This document shows, one piece after another, positions 1 through 9,148 of a stretch of 48,330 nucleotides of DNA (position 1 is the first letter of the stretch; every line of letters starts with the position of its first letter). A program made the translations under genes and the position numbers. The notes under the pieces are model-generated. The model was not told the DNA's origin and ran no database searches. It worked only from the letters and a program-made list of their open reading frames with translations. The stretch comes from Candidatus Binatia bacterium (lineage in GTDB: Bacteria > Desulfobacterota > Binatia > UBA12015). The stretch is taken from positions 1 to 48,330 of the forward strand of contig JAIEPK010000358.1 of assembly GCA_019749875.1 (NCBI GenBank). The letters run 5' to 3'.

Positions 1-84
1 GCCGGCGGCGTCGATGGGATAGGCCACGCGATCGAGCAGCTCGGCGGCGGCCGGCGCCCGGGGCCGAGAGGGGTCGGCAGACAT
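1..84 (-). CDS. Start of an unidentified gene, cut by the window edge
   Basis: A minus-strand reading frame opens with ATG at 84 and stays open for 28 codons to the left edge; it begins [20 protein letters not shown]. The composition is that of a normal soluble protein N-terminus (a short disordered Pro/Ala/Arg stretch, then a helix-like segment). It faces away from the permease at 269, so the stretch between 84 and 269 would be a divergent control region. Too little is visible to name a family; it could be spurious. Confidence 0.4.
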   Translation of the reverse strand, partial: MSADPSRPRAPAAAELLDRVAYPIDAAG

Positions 85-268
85 GCGGCTCGTCGTGCCA
101 GGGCCGGCGCGCACGCACAAGCCCGACGGGCGACGGGACGGGCATCGCAGCGCTCCCGCCGCGATCGGGACCGGCACCGAAGCGTCCCGCCGCGATCCAC
201 CCGGCGTGCGCATCGCGCCGCAGCGACGACGTGCAGCCCGGCCCGTGCTCTCTGCTACACAGCGCCCG

Positions 269-1663
269 GTGAGCGAGCCGCGTCTGCACCACGCCGCGTC
301 CGGGGCGCACGCCGACCGACACCCCGACGACCGCCTCGAGCGCACGCTGTCGCTCACCGACGCGACCATGCTGGTGGTGTCGTCGGTGATCGGCGTCGGC
401 ATCTTCCTCACGCCGGGCGTGGTCGCGAACGACCTGCCGGTGCCGGGCCTCTTCCTGTTCGCGTGGGCGCTCGGCGGCCTGCTGTCCCTCGCCGGGGCGC
501 TCGCCAACGCCGAGCTCGGTGCCATGTACCCGCACGCCGGCGGCGACTACGTCTACCTGCGCGAGGCGTACCATCCGACGGCGGGCTTTCTCGTCGGCTG
601 GCTGTCGTTCTTCGTGATCTACGCGGGAACCGTCGCGACGCTCGCGATGGGCTTCGCCGAAGCGCTCGGCAACTGGATCGCGCTCGGGCACGCGGAGAAG
701 ATCGCGGTCGGCGTCGGCATCACGCTGGTCACGTCCTGGGTCAACTACGTCGGCGTGCGGCCGGGGGCGCTGGTGAACAACGTCAGCGCCGCGCTGAAGA
801 TCGCGACCCTCGCCGGTCTGGGTCTCCTCGGCTGGCTGTTCACGCCGCAGACGCCGGCGGCGGTGGTGGCGGCGACCGCGGCGGAATCGCTGCCGCCGGG
901 CGGTGCCACGCTCACCGGCTTCGGTCTCGCGCTCTCGCCGGTGCTGTTCAGCTACCTCGGCTGGAACGCGTCGGTGTACGTCGCGAGCGAGATCCGCGAT
1001 CCGCAGCGCAACCTGCCGCGCTCGCTGTTCCTCGGGCTCGGGCTGTGCACGGCGCTCTACCTGCTGCTGAACGCGCTCTACCTGCACGCGCTGCCGATGA
1101 CGTCGCTCGCCGGCGAGCCGCGCGCGGGGGAAGCCGCGGCCGTGGCCCTGTTCGGATCGCTCGGCGGCAGCGTGGTCGCAGCACTGATCCTGCTGTCGAT
1201 CCTCGGCTGCCTCAACGCGACGATCCTGGTCGGCCCGCGCATCGCCTACGCGATGGCGCTCGACGGCGTCTTCTTCGCCGGCTCCGAGCGCGTGCACGAC
1301 CGCTTCCGCACGCCTCACGTCGCGATCCTCGTGCAGGCGCTGACCGCGATCGCGCTGATCCTGCTGCTGCAGCGCTTCCCGAGCGTGCTCGACTACACGA
1401 CGTTCGCGATCGTCGTCGCGACCATCGCCGACACCGGCGCACTGTACGCGCTGCGCGCACGCCAGCCCGATCGGCCGCGGCCGTACCGCGCCTGGGGCTA
1501 TCCCGTCGTGCCGGCGTTCTACCTGGTCGCCAACGCCGGCATCGCCGCGGCGATGCTGTGGGGGCGGCCGCTCGAATGCGCGGTCGCGCTGCTGGTCACC
1601 GCGAGCGGTCTGCCGTTCCGCGCCGCATTTTCGCGCCGCCGTCCGTCCGCGCGAGGGCGCTGA
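269..1663 (+). CDS. APC-family amino acid permease
   Basis: A polytopic inner-membrane transporter of the amino acid-polyamine-organocation superfamily, closest in look to the LAT/SLC7-like bacterial permeases; substrate unknown. The first transmembrane segment carries the broken-helix motif SSVIGVGIFLTPG that forms the substrate site in this fold. About twelve hydrophobic segments follow, with the typical GGDYVYLREAYHP loop after the third. I start at GTG 269 (464 residues). The frame is open back to ATG 83, but those extra 62 codons are Arg/Pro-rich filler unlike the family. Its 3' end overlaps the convergent thioesterase gene by 68 bases. The family is clear; the specificity is not. Confidence 0.85.
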   Translation: MSEPRLHHAASGAHADRHPDDRLERTLSLTDATMLVVSSVIGVGIFLTPGVVANDLPVPGLFLFAWALGGLLSLAGALANAELGAMYPHAGGDYVYLREAYHPTAGFLVGWLSFFVIYAGTVATLAMGFAEALGNWIALGHAEKIAVGVGITLVTSWVNYVGVRPGALVNNVSAALKIATLAGLGLLGWLFTPQTPAAVVAATAAESLPPGGATLTGFGLALSPVLFSYLGWNASVYVASEIRDPQRNLPRSLFLGLGLCTALYLLLNALYLHALPMTSLAGEPRAGEAAAVALFGSLGGSVVAALILLSILGCLNATILVGPRIAYAMALDGVFFAGSERVHDRFRTPHVAILVQALTAIALILLLQRFPSVLDYTTFAIVVATIADTGALYALRARQPDRPRPYRAWGYPVVPAFYLVANAGIAAAMLWGRPLECAVALLVTASGLPFRAAFSRRRPSARGR

Positions 1664-2045
1664 GGCCGGCGCGCCGCTCGGCCGGGATGCGGCGCGGACG
1701 TCCGCCGGTGTCGACCATCGCGTGCTCGGTGATGCCGTCGGCGATGCGCGTGCCGTCGCGGTCGATCTCGTACGCCATGCACAGCGACGCGCCGCCCACC
1801 CACTCGAGCCAGGTGGTCACGTCGAGCAGGTCGTCGAAGCCCGCCGAGCGCAGGTAGCGCAGGTCGACGCGCGTGGTCGAGAAGTGCAGCCCGTCCTTGA
1901 CGTACTCGCGATACGGACGGTCGTGCTCGTCCATCCAGACGATGCGCGCGAGCTCGAGGTAGCGCACGTAGTTCGCGTGGTGGACGATGCCCATCGCGTC
2001 CGTCTCGTAGAACGGCACGCGATGACGGATGGTCGCGCGCGTCAC
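1596..2045 (-). CDS. Acyl-CoA thioesterase, 4HBT/YbgC hotdog family
   Basis: A 149-residue single-hotdog protein expected to hydrolyse an acyl- or aroyl-CoA in the cytoplasm. The signature ETDAMGIVHHANYVRYLE near residues 14-31 is the 4HBT/YbgC active-site helix, with the catalytic aspartate at D16. The length fits the family. GTG 2045 is chosen because it overlaps the stop of the upstream DUF420 gene as GTGA, the usual sign of translational coupling; longer starts would lie inside that gene. The Arg-rich tail (last 20 or so residues) lies over the end of the convergent permease gene and is unlikely to be functional. Substrate cannot be told from sequence. Confidence 0.85.
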   Translation of the reverse strand: MTRATIRHRVPFYETDAMGIVHHANYVRYLELARIVWMDEHDRPYREYVKDGLHFSTTRVDLRYLRSAGFDDLLDVTTWLEWVGGASLCMAYEIDRDGTRIADGITEHAMVDTGGRPRRIPAERRAGLSALARTDGGAKMRRGTADRSR

Positions 2046-2611
2046 GGCAGCGCGGCCGCGACGCTGTCGCGCAGCATGAACCAGATCACGACGCCCGTGA
2101 CCGAGACGTACAGCCAGATCGGCAGCAGGATGCGGGTCACCCGGCGGTGCCGCGCGAACTGCTTCTTCCACGCGAACCAGAACGCGCTCAGCGCCATCGG
2201 CACGACGGTCATCGACAGCAGCACGTGGCTGATGAGGATCGCGAAGTAGACGATGCGGATCGCTCCGACGCCGGCGTACTTCGTGTCGCCGTGCACGTAG
2301 TGGTAGGTCAAGTAGCCGACGAGAAACAGGCTCGACGCGGCGAAGGCCGCCACCATCAGCCGCTTGTGGACGCGCACCGCACGGCGCTTGACGGCGATCC
2401 AGCCCGCGACCAGCAGGACGGTCGCGAGCGAGTTCAGCGCGGCATTGACCGCCGGCAGGAAGCGCAGGTCGAGCTCACCCGCGGCGCCCTTGGGGCGCAG
2501 CAGCAGGATCCAGGCGATGAACGCCAGGGCCAGCGCCGAGACCACGGCGTTGAAGACGTAGAACTGCCGGTCGGAGGAGTCGTCGATCAGCGGGATGCGA
2601 GCCTGCGCCAT
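2042..2611 (-). CDS. DUF420 (YozB/CtaM-like) membrane protein
   Basis: A 189-residue inner-membrane protein with about five hydrophobic segments. Conserved histidines sit in the helices and loops (VHKRLMVAA, YLTYHYVHGDTKYAG and ISHVLLSM). This is the DUF420 pattern; family members such as CtaM of Staphylococcus are needed to mature heme-copper cytochrome oxidase, and the histidines may bind heme or metal. No oxidase gene lies in the window, so a role in oxidase assembly is an inference from the family. It is the first gene of a two-gene minus-strand unit with the thioesterase. Confidence 0.8.
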   Translation of the reverse strand: MAQARIPLIDDSSDRQFYVFNAVVSALALAFIAWILLLRPKGAAGELDLRFLPAVNAALNSLATVLLVAGWIAVKRRAVRVHKRLMVAAFAASSLFLVGYLTYHYVHGDTKYAGVGAIRIVYFAILISHVLLSMTVVPMALSAFWFAWKKQFARHRRVTRILLPIWLYVSVTGVVIWFMLRDSVAAALP

Positions 2612-2642
2612 GGCAGGCCCTTACCAGATCGCGCGCAGCGGG

Positions 2643-2999
2643 TCAGAGGGACCAGTTCTCGCGCACGTAGGCGTCGACCTGGCGCAGGAGACCCTGGATC
2701 CGGTCGAGGCGCTGTTCGGCGAGGTCGATGCTGCCGCCCTTCGCCTCCTGCTCGAGCAGCTCGCACTCGGCGCCCAGCGCGCGCGCGCCGACCGTCCAGC
2801 TGCACCCCTTCAAGCTGTGCGCGGCCTTCATCACCTGCGTGGCGTCGCTCGACGCGACCGCACCCGCCAGCGAGGACAGCATGGTGCTCGAGCTGCTGAG
2901 GAACTCCGTGAGCAGCTCGCGCTCGAACTCGGTGTCGCCGAGCGAGGACTGCTCGAGGTCGCTGCGCTCGACCGGTGGCATGTCTTGGGATTCGCTCAT
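2643..2999 (-). CDS. Stand-alone histidine phosphotransfer (Hpt) protein
   Basis: A 118-residue soluble protein that is almost entirely one Hpt domain. The phosphorylatable histidine is H61 in KAAHSLKGCSWTVGA; the second half of the four-helix bundle follows, with a Glu-rich helix (ECELLEQEAKGG). The start ATG 2999 has a clear GGAGGA ribosome site (3004-3009, complement). It is divergent from the hybrid kinase at 3195, which has two receivers but no Hpt of its own, so the two probably form a split phosphorelay: kinase His to receiver Asp to this His to a response regulator encoded elsewhere. No output regulator is adjacent. Confidence 0.9.
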   Translation of the reverse strand: MSESQDMPPVERSDLEQSSLGDTEFERELLTEFLSSSSTMLSSLAGAVASSDATQVMKAAHSLKGCSWTVGARALGAECELLEQEAKGGSIDLAEQRLDRIQGLLRQVDAYVRENWSL

Positions 3000-3091
3000 G
3001 TGATCCTCCGAAACGGCGCGCGGCCCTCTTGCCGCCACATTCGGCAGTCCGCGCGCCGGGCATGAGCGCCTGCCGCTGCGCGTGGCATGCT

Positions 3092-3183
3092 GCCTCAAGG
3101 AGGCGCATGCTCCGGTCGAAACCGGAGACGTGATCCGGGAGTGCAAGACGTCGCGCGGTGGTCCGCGCCTCGCACGGGACGTC
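3092..3183 (+). promoter_or_regulatory. Three-hairpin structured leader before the hybrid kinase
   Basis: Three perfect stem-loops follow each other in the kinase leader. The first is GCCTC-AAG-GAGGC (3092-3104), the second CTCCGGT-CGAA-ACCGGAG (3110-3127), the third GCGCGG-TGGT-CCGCGC (3153-3168). The third is enclosed by GACGTC copies at 3147-3152 and 3178-3183 that can pair as an outer helix. The predicted GTG start follows 11 bases later. It matches no riboswitch consensus that I know; GC-rich DNA folds easily, so function is unproven. Confidence 0.35.
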
Positions 3184-3194
3184 AGGGCGCATCC

Positions 3195-5459
3195 GTGAGC
3201 GGCGTCACGCTCGCACTGCGCCGGCTGCTCGACGGAGCGTCGACCGCGAGCACGTCGAGGATGGCTCTGCAGGAGCTGCGCCGCTACCGCACGGTGCGCG
3301 GCTGCCTGCTCAGCCTGTGCGCCGCCGCGCCGTTCACCATGGTGCTGTTCGTCTCGCTCGGTGCGTGGAAGCTCGCCGCACTGGTCGGCGCCGCGTGCTG
3401 CCTGTCGGTGTTCTCGCTGCGCGCCCTGTCGCGCGGCGCGCGGCTGCAGCGCATCGTGCACCTCAACATGGCGATCGGCCTGGTGACGTTCGTCGTGCTC
3501 CAGGAATCGCTCGGCGGGATCCATGCGCCCGGCCAGGCATGGGTCTTCACGCCCGCGATCTACGCCGGACTCGTGCTCGGCGCGCGCGCCAGCGTCGCCT
3601 ACACGCTGGTCGGCGTCGTCCAGACGCTGGCCTTCGCGCTGCTCGACCTGGCCGGGATCCGGCTGCCGTCGATCCTGCCGCCCGGCTCGGAGGCGCTGTT
3701 CTCGACCACGGCACAGATCCTCTTCGGCGGCGTGCTGGCGCTGTCGATCCTGTCGTTTCTCGATGCGCAGCGCCTCGCGCTGGACTCGCTGCGCGACAGC
3801 AACCGTGCGCTCGAGCGCTCGCGCGACGAGGCGCGCGCCGCGGTACGCGCGAAGAGCACCTTCCTCGCGACCATGAGCCATGAGATCCGCACGCCGATGA
3901 ACGCGGTGATCGGCATGACCGGCCTGCTGCTCGCGTCGCCGCTCGACGACGAGCAGCGCGAGCTCGTCGAGACCGTGCGCACCAGCGGCGACTCGCTGCT
4001 GACCATCATCAACGACATCCTCGACTTCTCGAAGATCGAGTCCGGGCACATGGACCTCGAGCGGCAGCCGTTCGAGCTGCGCGCCTGCGTCGAGGAGGCG
4101 CTCGATCTGTTCGGCACGGCCGCCGCGCAGAAGGGCCTCGAGCTGGTGCACGCGCACCAGCACGAGGTGCCCGACGTCGTGGTCGGCGACGTGACGCGTC
4201 TCCGCCAGGTCCTGGTCAACCTGGTCGGCAACGCGCTCAAGTTCACCGAGCGCGGCGAGGTCGTGGTCACCGTGTCGTCGACGCAGGTCGACGACGCCGG
4301 CGAGCACGAGCTGCACTTCGCGGTGCGCGACACCGGCATCGGCATCCCGCGCGACAAGCTCGATCGCCTGTTCCTGTCGTTCACGCAGCTCGACGCGTCG
4401 ACCACGCGGCGCTACGGCGGGACCGGCCTGGGACTCGCCATCTCGAGGCGCCTGGTCGAGCTGATGGGTGGCCGCATGTGGGTCGAGAGCGAGCCGGGGG
4501 CGGGCTCCACGTTCCACTTCACGGTGCGCGCGCTCGAGTCCTCCGCCCTGCCCGCCGGCACCGGCGACGAGATCCTCGCGACGTTGCGGGGTCGCCGCGC
4601 GCTGGTGGTCGACGACAACCAGATCAACCGGTGGATTCTGCTCCGCCAGCTGAGCGGCTGGGGCATGGACGTGCGCGCCGCCGCGTCCGGACGAGAAGCG
4701 CTGGCGATGGTCCGCGGCGGCATGCCGATCGACGTCGCGGTGCTCGATCTGATCATGCCCGAGATGGACGGCGTCAGCGTCGCGCAAGAGATCCTGCGAC
4801 TGCGCGACGGTGCGATCCCGCTCCTGCTCTTGAGCTCGGCCGGTGCGAGCGAGGCGCGCTCGATCGCGGCGAGCCGCGGCGCGCCCGACGACCTCTTCGT
4901 CTCCGTGCTGACCAAGCCGGCGCGGGCGACCGCGCTGCAGAACGGCCTCTTCGCCGCGCTCGCCGGGACACGCGGCACCACCTCGGGCACGCTCTCCCCG
5001 TGGAGCGGCATGCCCGGCGCCGACCTCGCGCGACGGCTGCCGCTGCGCCTGCTGCTCGCGGAAGACAACGCCATCAATCAGAAAGTGATCCTCAAGATGC
5101 TGGCGCGCGCGGGCTGCCAGGCGGACGTCGCGGCGAACGGGCTCGAGGTGCTCGCGGCACTCGAGCGTTCGCCCTACGACGTCGTCCTGATGGACGTGCA
5201 GATGCCGGAGATGGACGGGCTCGAGGCGACGCGCCGGCTCCGCGAGCGCCATACGGGCGAAGCACGACGGCCCTACGTGATCGCGCTCACGGCGAACGCG
5301 ATGCTGGAGGACCGCGAGCTCTGCCTCGCCGCCGGCATGGACGACTATGTGAGCAAGCCGGTGCGTCCGGCCGATCTGTTCGTGGCCCTGGAGCGCGCCG
5401 GGCGTCGGCTCGGCATCGTGCCGCAGGCGGCCGTCGATCCGCACGCCGTCGCGAGCTGA
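3195..5459 (+). CDS. Membrane hybrid sensor histidine kinase with two receiver domains
   Basis: A 754-residue BarA/LuxQ-type hybrid kinase. Order: a five- or six-helix membrane sensor (about residues 35-195), a short coiled coil, HisKA with phospho-accepting H229 ([15 protein letters not shown]), and HATPase_c (N box [10 protein letters not shown]1 DTGIGIP near 379, G2 GGTGLGLAI near 409). Then REC1 with D518 ([11 protein letters not shown]) and REC2 with D667 ([11 protein letters not shown]). Both receivers keep the acidic pair and the lysine, so both look competent. No periplasmic loop is large enough for a classical ligand domain, so the signal is probably sensed in the membrane. GTG 3195 is chosen because upstream codons lack protein-like composition. 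Its missing Hpt is probably the divergent gene at 2643-2999. Confidence 0.92.
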   Translation: MSGVTLALRRLLDGASTASTSRMALQELRRYRTVRGCLLSLCAAAPFTMVLFVSLGAWKLAALVGAACCLSVFSLRALSRGARLQRIVHLNMAIGLVTFVVLQESLGGIHAPGQAWVFTPAIYAGLVLGARASVAYTLVGVVQTLAFALLDLAGIRLPSILPPGSEALFSTTAQILFGGVLALSILSFLDAQRLALDSLRDSNRALERSRDEARAAVRAKSTFLATMSHEIRTPMNAVIGMTGLLLASPLDDEQRELVETVRTSGDSLLTIINDILDFSKIESGHMDLERQPFELRACVEEALDLFGTAAAQKGLELVHAHQHEVPDVVVGDVTRLRQVLVNLVGNALKFTERGEVVVTVSSTQVDDAGEHELHFAVRDTGIGIPRDKLDRLFLSFTQLDASTTRRYGGTGLGLAISRRLVELMGGRMWVESEPGAGSTFHFTVRALESSALPAGTGDEILATLRGRRALVVDDNQINRWILLRQLSGWGMDVRAAASGREALAMVRGGMPIDVAVLDLIMPEMDGVSVAQEILRLRDGAIPLLLLSSAGASEARSIAASRGAPDDLFVSVLTKPARATALQNGLFAALAGTRGTTSGTLSPWSGMPGADLARRLPLRLLLAEDNAINQKVILKMLARAGCQADVAANGLEVLAALERSPYDVVLMDVQMPEMDGLEATRRLRERHTGEARRPYVIALTANAMLEDRELCLAAGMDDYVSKPVRPADLFVALERAGRRLGIVPQAAVDPHAVAS

Positions 5460-5580
5460 CCGGCATCGCTCGGGACACGAGCCCCGATCAGCCGCCGAAC
5501 GACCGGCGGCGAACGCGCATCCACGGCGCGGTCACGAAATGTCTTGCCTCGCGTCGCCCGACGCTGCTACCGCCGATCGC

Positions 5581-6534
5581 ATGGCGAAGCTCATCCCGGC
5601 CCTGGTCGCCTGCCTGCTGCTCGGCTTCGTCCATGGTGCCGCCGCCCGCTCGCTCGACGTGAGCCTCGACGACCGCGTCGACCCGGTCCCGGCCGGCGCC
5701 GACATGGTCTACGAGCTCGACCTGGACGTCACCTCGGACGTGCCGGCGCCCGGCGTCGTGCTCACGCTCACGCTGCCGCCGGGGACGAGCTTCGTGTCGG
5801 CGGTGCGGCAACCGGACTACGCACCGATCGCCGGCGACGTGGTGGGCAACGAGGTGCGCTTCGACCTCGGCGAAGAGCCGTCGTGCAACGGCAAGAACAT
5901 TCCCGCGTGCGCCGCGATCTGGGCGTTGGTGCACGTCGACGGCGGCGTCGCGCCGGGCACGGTGCTGGTCGCGACCGTTGTCGCGACCTCGAGCGACTCG
6001 GCGAATTTCGCCACCGACACGCACACCGCCTACACCTCCGTCGGCACGCTCGCGATCCGCAAAGGCCGGGTGAACTTCAGCGCCGTTCCGGGGCGCGACC
6101 GAATCCAGCTCGAAGCCGACGTCGGACGCGCCGGCTGGGCGTCGCCGAACGATCCTCTGCCGCCGACGCTCGATCTGTCGAGCGGCATCCGCGTGCGCAT
6201 GGGCGAGGCCGGCGCCGCGCCGGTGGTCGACGTGACCGTGCCGTTCGCAGCGTTCACCTGCATCGGCAGCGCGTCGGTGCGCTGCCGGCTCGCGGACGCG
6301 AAGGCATGGCGGCCGCTCGGGCTCGATCGCCTGAACGTGTTCTTCCCGCTCGACTTCCAGCAGCGCAACAATGCGAGCGTGCTGGTGCGCTCGTACGACC
6401 TGAGCTTGCCCGACGACGTCGGCCCCGACATGCGGCTGACGATCGACGCGGGCGGCGCGACCTTCACCGACGACGCACTGCACGCCCCGGCCGGGCGGCG
6501 CCTGATCTACACGCACACGCAAGCGAAGCCGTAG
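5581..6534 (+). CDS. Exported protein with DUF11-like N-terminus, function unknown
   Basis: A 317-residue protein with a Sec signal peptide (residues 1-20, hydrophobic core LVACLLLGFVHG, cleavage near AAA). The first mature part (DPVPAGADMVYELDLDVT and onwards) resembles the DUF11 repeat, an Ig-like fold found in bacterial surface proteins. The second half begins GRVNFSAVPGRDRIQLEADVG and recalls a C-terminal module also seen in the GH38-like protein (14728) and the propeller protein (29216). Four cysteines sit in two close pairs, fitting disulfides outside the cytoplasm. ATG 5581 is chosen because it opens directly on the signal peptide. No enzymatic motif is visible. Confidence 0.75.
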   Translation: MAKLIPALVACLLLGFVHGAAARSLDVSLDDRVDPVPAGADMVYELDLDVTSDVPAPGVVLTLTLPPGTSFVSAVRQPDYAPIAGDVVGNEVRFDLGEEPSCNGKNIPACAAIWALVHVDGGVAPGTVLVATVVATSSDSANFATDTHTAYTSVGTLAIRKGRVNFSAVPGRDRIQLEADVGRAGWASPNDPLPPTLDLSSGIRVRMGEAGAAPVVDVTVPFAAFTCIGSASVRCRLADAKAWRPLGLDRLNVFFPLDFQQRNNASVLVRSYDLSLPDDVGPDMRLTIDAGGATFTDDALHAPAGRRLIYTHTQAKP

Positions 6535-6614
6535 CGCGTCGTCGCGGCACCGGGAGACGGTACGCAGCGCACGGCTCGGTCGGCGACGGCGCGCGCCTCA
6601 GAGTCTGTGAACTC

Positions 6615-7787
6615 TCAGCGGCGCACGAAACGCGGCGCGAGCCACGCGAGCCACACCCCCGTGCCGATCATCCAGCACAGCGCCGCCGACGCGAGGTGCT
6701 CGAAGTAGGTGTGGCTCGTGTCGGCCGCGACGCGCGCGAGCAGCGCGAGCAAAATCCCGGCGGCGAGGACCACCACCGGCTTCGGCCGCCCGAGCGCCGC
6801 GTCGGCGAGGCCGAGGTGGCCGAGGCTCACGTGCGTCGCGACGCCGAACGCCATCAGCGAGAAGCCGCCGATGAAGAGCACGTGCAGCGCCGGCACGCGA
6901 AAGTCGGGCAGCAGGCCCGAGGCGACGAGACCGGCGGGCGCGAGCCACGCGGCGAGCCAGACCAGCTTGCGATGCAGGCCCGTCCTGCGCGGCAGCCGGT
7001 ACGCGCCGCCGCCCACCGCGAGCGCGAGCGCGACCGCGACGCCACGCACGATCGGCGCGCCGCGCACCGCGCCGAGCGACTCCGCGACCAGGCTCGCCGC
7101 GACCGTCACGCCGAGCGCAAGAAACGCCCACGCGACCCGTGTCTCGCGCGGCGATGAGAAGAGATCGGGCGGCGGCGGCGTGCCGCCGATCAGCGGCAGG
7201 ACGAGCGCACCGATGCCCATCACCAGGCAGAGGAACACGCCCTGCTGGATGAAGAGCGCGCCGAGCGCGATCGTCCACGGCGGTGCGTCGAGGACGAGGC
7301 GCGCGAGGATCAGCAGCGCGCCGGACACGCCGAGCAGCGCGGCGAGCGGCAGCAGCACGAATGCCGCCGGCGGACGCCGCTGCACGGTGCCGGCGCGCGC
7401 GCGCCGCACGGCGAACGCGAGCAGCAAGGTGAACAGCGCGAGGTAGCCGAGCTCCGCCGCGACGAAGGCGTCCACGACCAGTGCCGCACCCGTGAGCAGC
7501 AGAGCCGCGAGCGCCAGAGCGATCTCGCGACCGCTCGCGAGCGGCGCCGCGATGCGACGCGGCAGCGCGGTCCACAGGAAGCCGACCGCGAAGGCCATGA
7601 GAAACGCCTGCGTCTGGAGGAGCCCGTGCCGAAAGCACGAGTACGACTCGGTGAGCCCCACACCGTACAAGAGCCAGTGCCCGACGCCGATCCAGCCGAG
7701 CAGGACGCCCACGGGGAAGAACAGCCGGAATGGCTCCGAGCACACGCGGTCCGTCAAAGGCGGCACGGTCGGGGTTCCGGTGGTCAT
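6615..7787 (-). CDS. nnrS: NnrS family heme/copper membrane protein
   Basis: A 390-residue protein with about twelve hydrophobic segments and the NnrS order of motifs: an N-terminal [16 protein letters not shown], then [39 protein letters not shown] and a C-terminal [15 protein letters not shown]. NnrS proteins bind heme and copper and are usually made with nitrate/nitrite/NO metabolism genes, where they relieve nitrosative stress. The divergent position next to the molybdoenzyme operon fits this. The start could be ATG 7787 or the in-frame GTG 7799; ATG is preferred. The upstream region contains decayed tandem repeats. Confidence 0.88.
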   Translation of the reverse strand: MTTGTPTVPPLTDRVCSEPFRLFFPVGVLLGWIGVGHWLLYGVGLTESYSCFRHGLLQTQAFLMAFAVGFLWTALPRRIAAPLASGREIALALAALLLTGAALVVDAFVAAELGYLALFTLLLAFAVRRARAGTVQRRPPAAFVLLPLAALLGVSGALLILARLVLDAPPWTIALGALFIQQGVFLCLVMGIGALVLPLIGGTPPPPDLFSSPRETRVAWAFLALGVTVAASLVAESLGAVRGAPIVRGVAVALALAVGGGAYRLPRRTGLHRKLVWLAAWLAPAGLVASGLLPDFRVPALHVLFIGGFSLMAFGVATHVSLGHLGLADAALGRPKPVVVLAAGILLALLARVAADTSHTYFEHLASAALCWMIGTGVWLAWLAPRFVRR

Positions 7788-7841
7788 CTGCTGCGTCACT
7801 GGCCCCGCGTCGATCGGCGGGCGTCGCGTCCTGCATAGCGT

Positions 7842-7994
7842 GACGTCGACCGCGGCACACGCCCGTACGCCACGTCGACCGCGGCACACGCCCGTACGCC
7901 ACGTCGACTGCGGCACACGTACCGGCGCGCGACGTCGCCGGGCGGCGCACGTACCGGCACCCGACGTACCCGCACCGCACGGCATCCGATGCGC
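7842..7994. repeat. Decaying tandem repeat, unit about 29-32 bases
   Basis: Units start with ACGTCGACCGCGGCACACG. The copies at 7843-7871 and 7872-7900 are identical over 29 bases. The next (7901-7931, 7932-7963 and one from 7964) are progressively diverged and slightly longer. They fill the divergent gap between nnrS and the cytochrome b operon. They may be a regulator-binding array or just slippage-derived; no protein-coding reading is convincing here. Confidence 0.7.
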
Positions 7995-8101
7995 GACGCG
8001 TCGCGCGCCTCGCGGCCGCGGGGTGCGACGACGCGTCCGCTGCGGAGCGCGACGCGCCCGCCGCTTGACTCGCGAGCCGGCGCGGAGCATCGCATCGGGC
8101 A

Positions 8102-9148
8102 GTGCCCGTCGAACCACGCTCCACGACGACACTGGACCCGAGCGCCGTGCGCAATGGCCTGCTCGCGGTCGGCGTCGCGCTCGCGCTCGGCTGGCTCGGC
8201 AGCGGCGGGCTGCGCTGGTTCGACGCGGCGCTCGCGGGCTACCTGCTCGGCACCCTGTTCGCGATCTTCGGCACCGTCTACCGCTACTCGGTGTGGCTGC
8301 GCCGGCCACCGACGGCGCGGCTGTCGCGGCGCGGCTGGGAAGCGCTGCGGCGGGGCGGCTGGCCGGCCGTCAAGCAGCTGCTCGGGCTCGGGGTGTCGAA
8401 CCTCGCCGCGCAGACCTTCATCCGCGAGCGCTCGTCATCGCGCTGGGTCGCACACCAGCTGGTCTTCTGGGGCTGCGTGATCGCGGCCGCGATCACGTTC
8501 CCGCTGACCTTCGGCTGGCTGCACTTCGAGTCGGTGGGCGACGACGCGACCCGCTATCGCGCGTTCGTCGGTCCGCTCGCGACCATCGCCTTCGACGCGC
8601 GCGGCGCGTTCGGCTGGCTGGTCTTCCACGGCCTCGACGTCGCGGCGATCCTGGTCCTCGGCGGCGTGTTCCTCTTCCTCGGTCGCCGCGTGCGCGACCC
8701 GGGTGCGATCGCGGTGGAGCGCTCGACGGACTTTCTCGCCCTCGCGGGACTCTTCGCGGTCTCGGTGACCGGGCTCATGCTCACCGTCTCGACGCTGTGG
8801 ATGGGCGGTCGCTTCTACACCTTCCTCACCACGACGCACGCGCTGACGGTGATCCTCGGCCTCATGTACCTGCCCTTCGGCAAGCTGTTCCACGTCTTCC
8901 AGCGCCCGGCGAACCTCGGCGTGCAGCTCTACCGTGCCGCCGGCGACGCGGGACCGCAGCAGCAGTGCAGCGAGTGCGCGGCACCGTTCGCGTCCGTGCT
9001 GCAGATGGGCGACCTGAAGGACGTGCTGCCGCAGGTCGGCTTCGACTACGCGCTGCCCGCGGGCGGCAGCTGGCAAGACGTCTGCCCCGCGTGCCGGCGC
9101 CGCGTGATCACGCAGGCGCAGGCGGGGCGCGTGGGAGGGTTCCGCTGA
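8102..9148 (+). CDS. b-type cytochrome subunit, NarI/DsrM-like, with C-terminal Cys4 site
   Basis: A 348-residue integral membrane protein with about six transmembrane helices. Histidines fall in helices ([43 protein letters not shown]) as in the NarI/DsrM type of quinol-oxidising cytochrome b. After the last helix comes a cytoplasmic-looking tail with two cysteine pairs (QQCSECAAP and DVCPACRRR, about 40 residues apart), which resembles a zinc ribbon or rubredoxin-like site and is not usual in NarI. It starts at GTG 8102 and its stop overlaps the ATG of the molybdoenzyme gene by one base (TGATG). It probably passes quinol electrons to the soluble subunits. Heme ligands are inferred. Confidence 0.75.
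   Translation: MPVEPRSTTTLDPSAVRNGLLAVGVALALGWLGSGGLRWFDAALAGYLLGTLFAIFGTVYRYSVWLRRPPTARLSRRGWEALRRGGWPAVKQLLGLGVSNLAAQTFIRERSSSRWVAHQLVFWGCVIAAAITFPLTFGWLHFESVGDDATRYRAFVGPLATIAFDARGAFGWLVFHGLDVAAILVLGGVFLFLGRRVRDPGAIAVERSTDFLALAGLFAVSVTGLMLTVSTLWMGGRFYTFLTTTHALTVILGLMYLPFGKLFHVFQRPANLGVQLYRAAGDAGPQQQCSECAAPFASVLQMGDLKDVLPQVGFDYALPAGGSWQDVCPACRRRVITQAQAGRVGGFR

Noticed and set aside
463-1857. Second long plus-strand frame inside the permease region
   Set aside because: Arg/Ala-rich translation in a shifted frame; the permease frame has the transmembrane pattern and family motifs.
2643-5444. A 933-codon open frame on the minus strand opposite the hybrid kinase
   Set aside because: It is an antisense shadow of the kinase in GC-rich DNA: only its last 118 codons (the Hpt protein) have protein-like sequence and recognisable motifs.
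7842-7994. CRISPR array at the tandem repeats
   Set aside because: Units are contiguous with no unique spacers, they decay quickly, and no cas gene is nearby.
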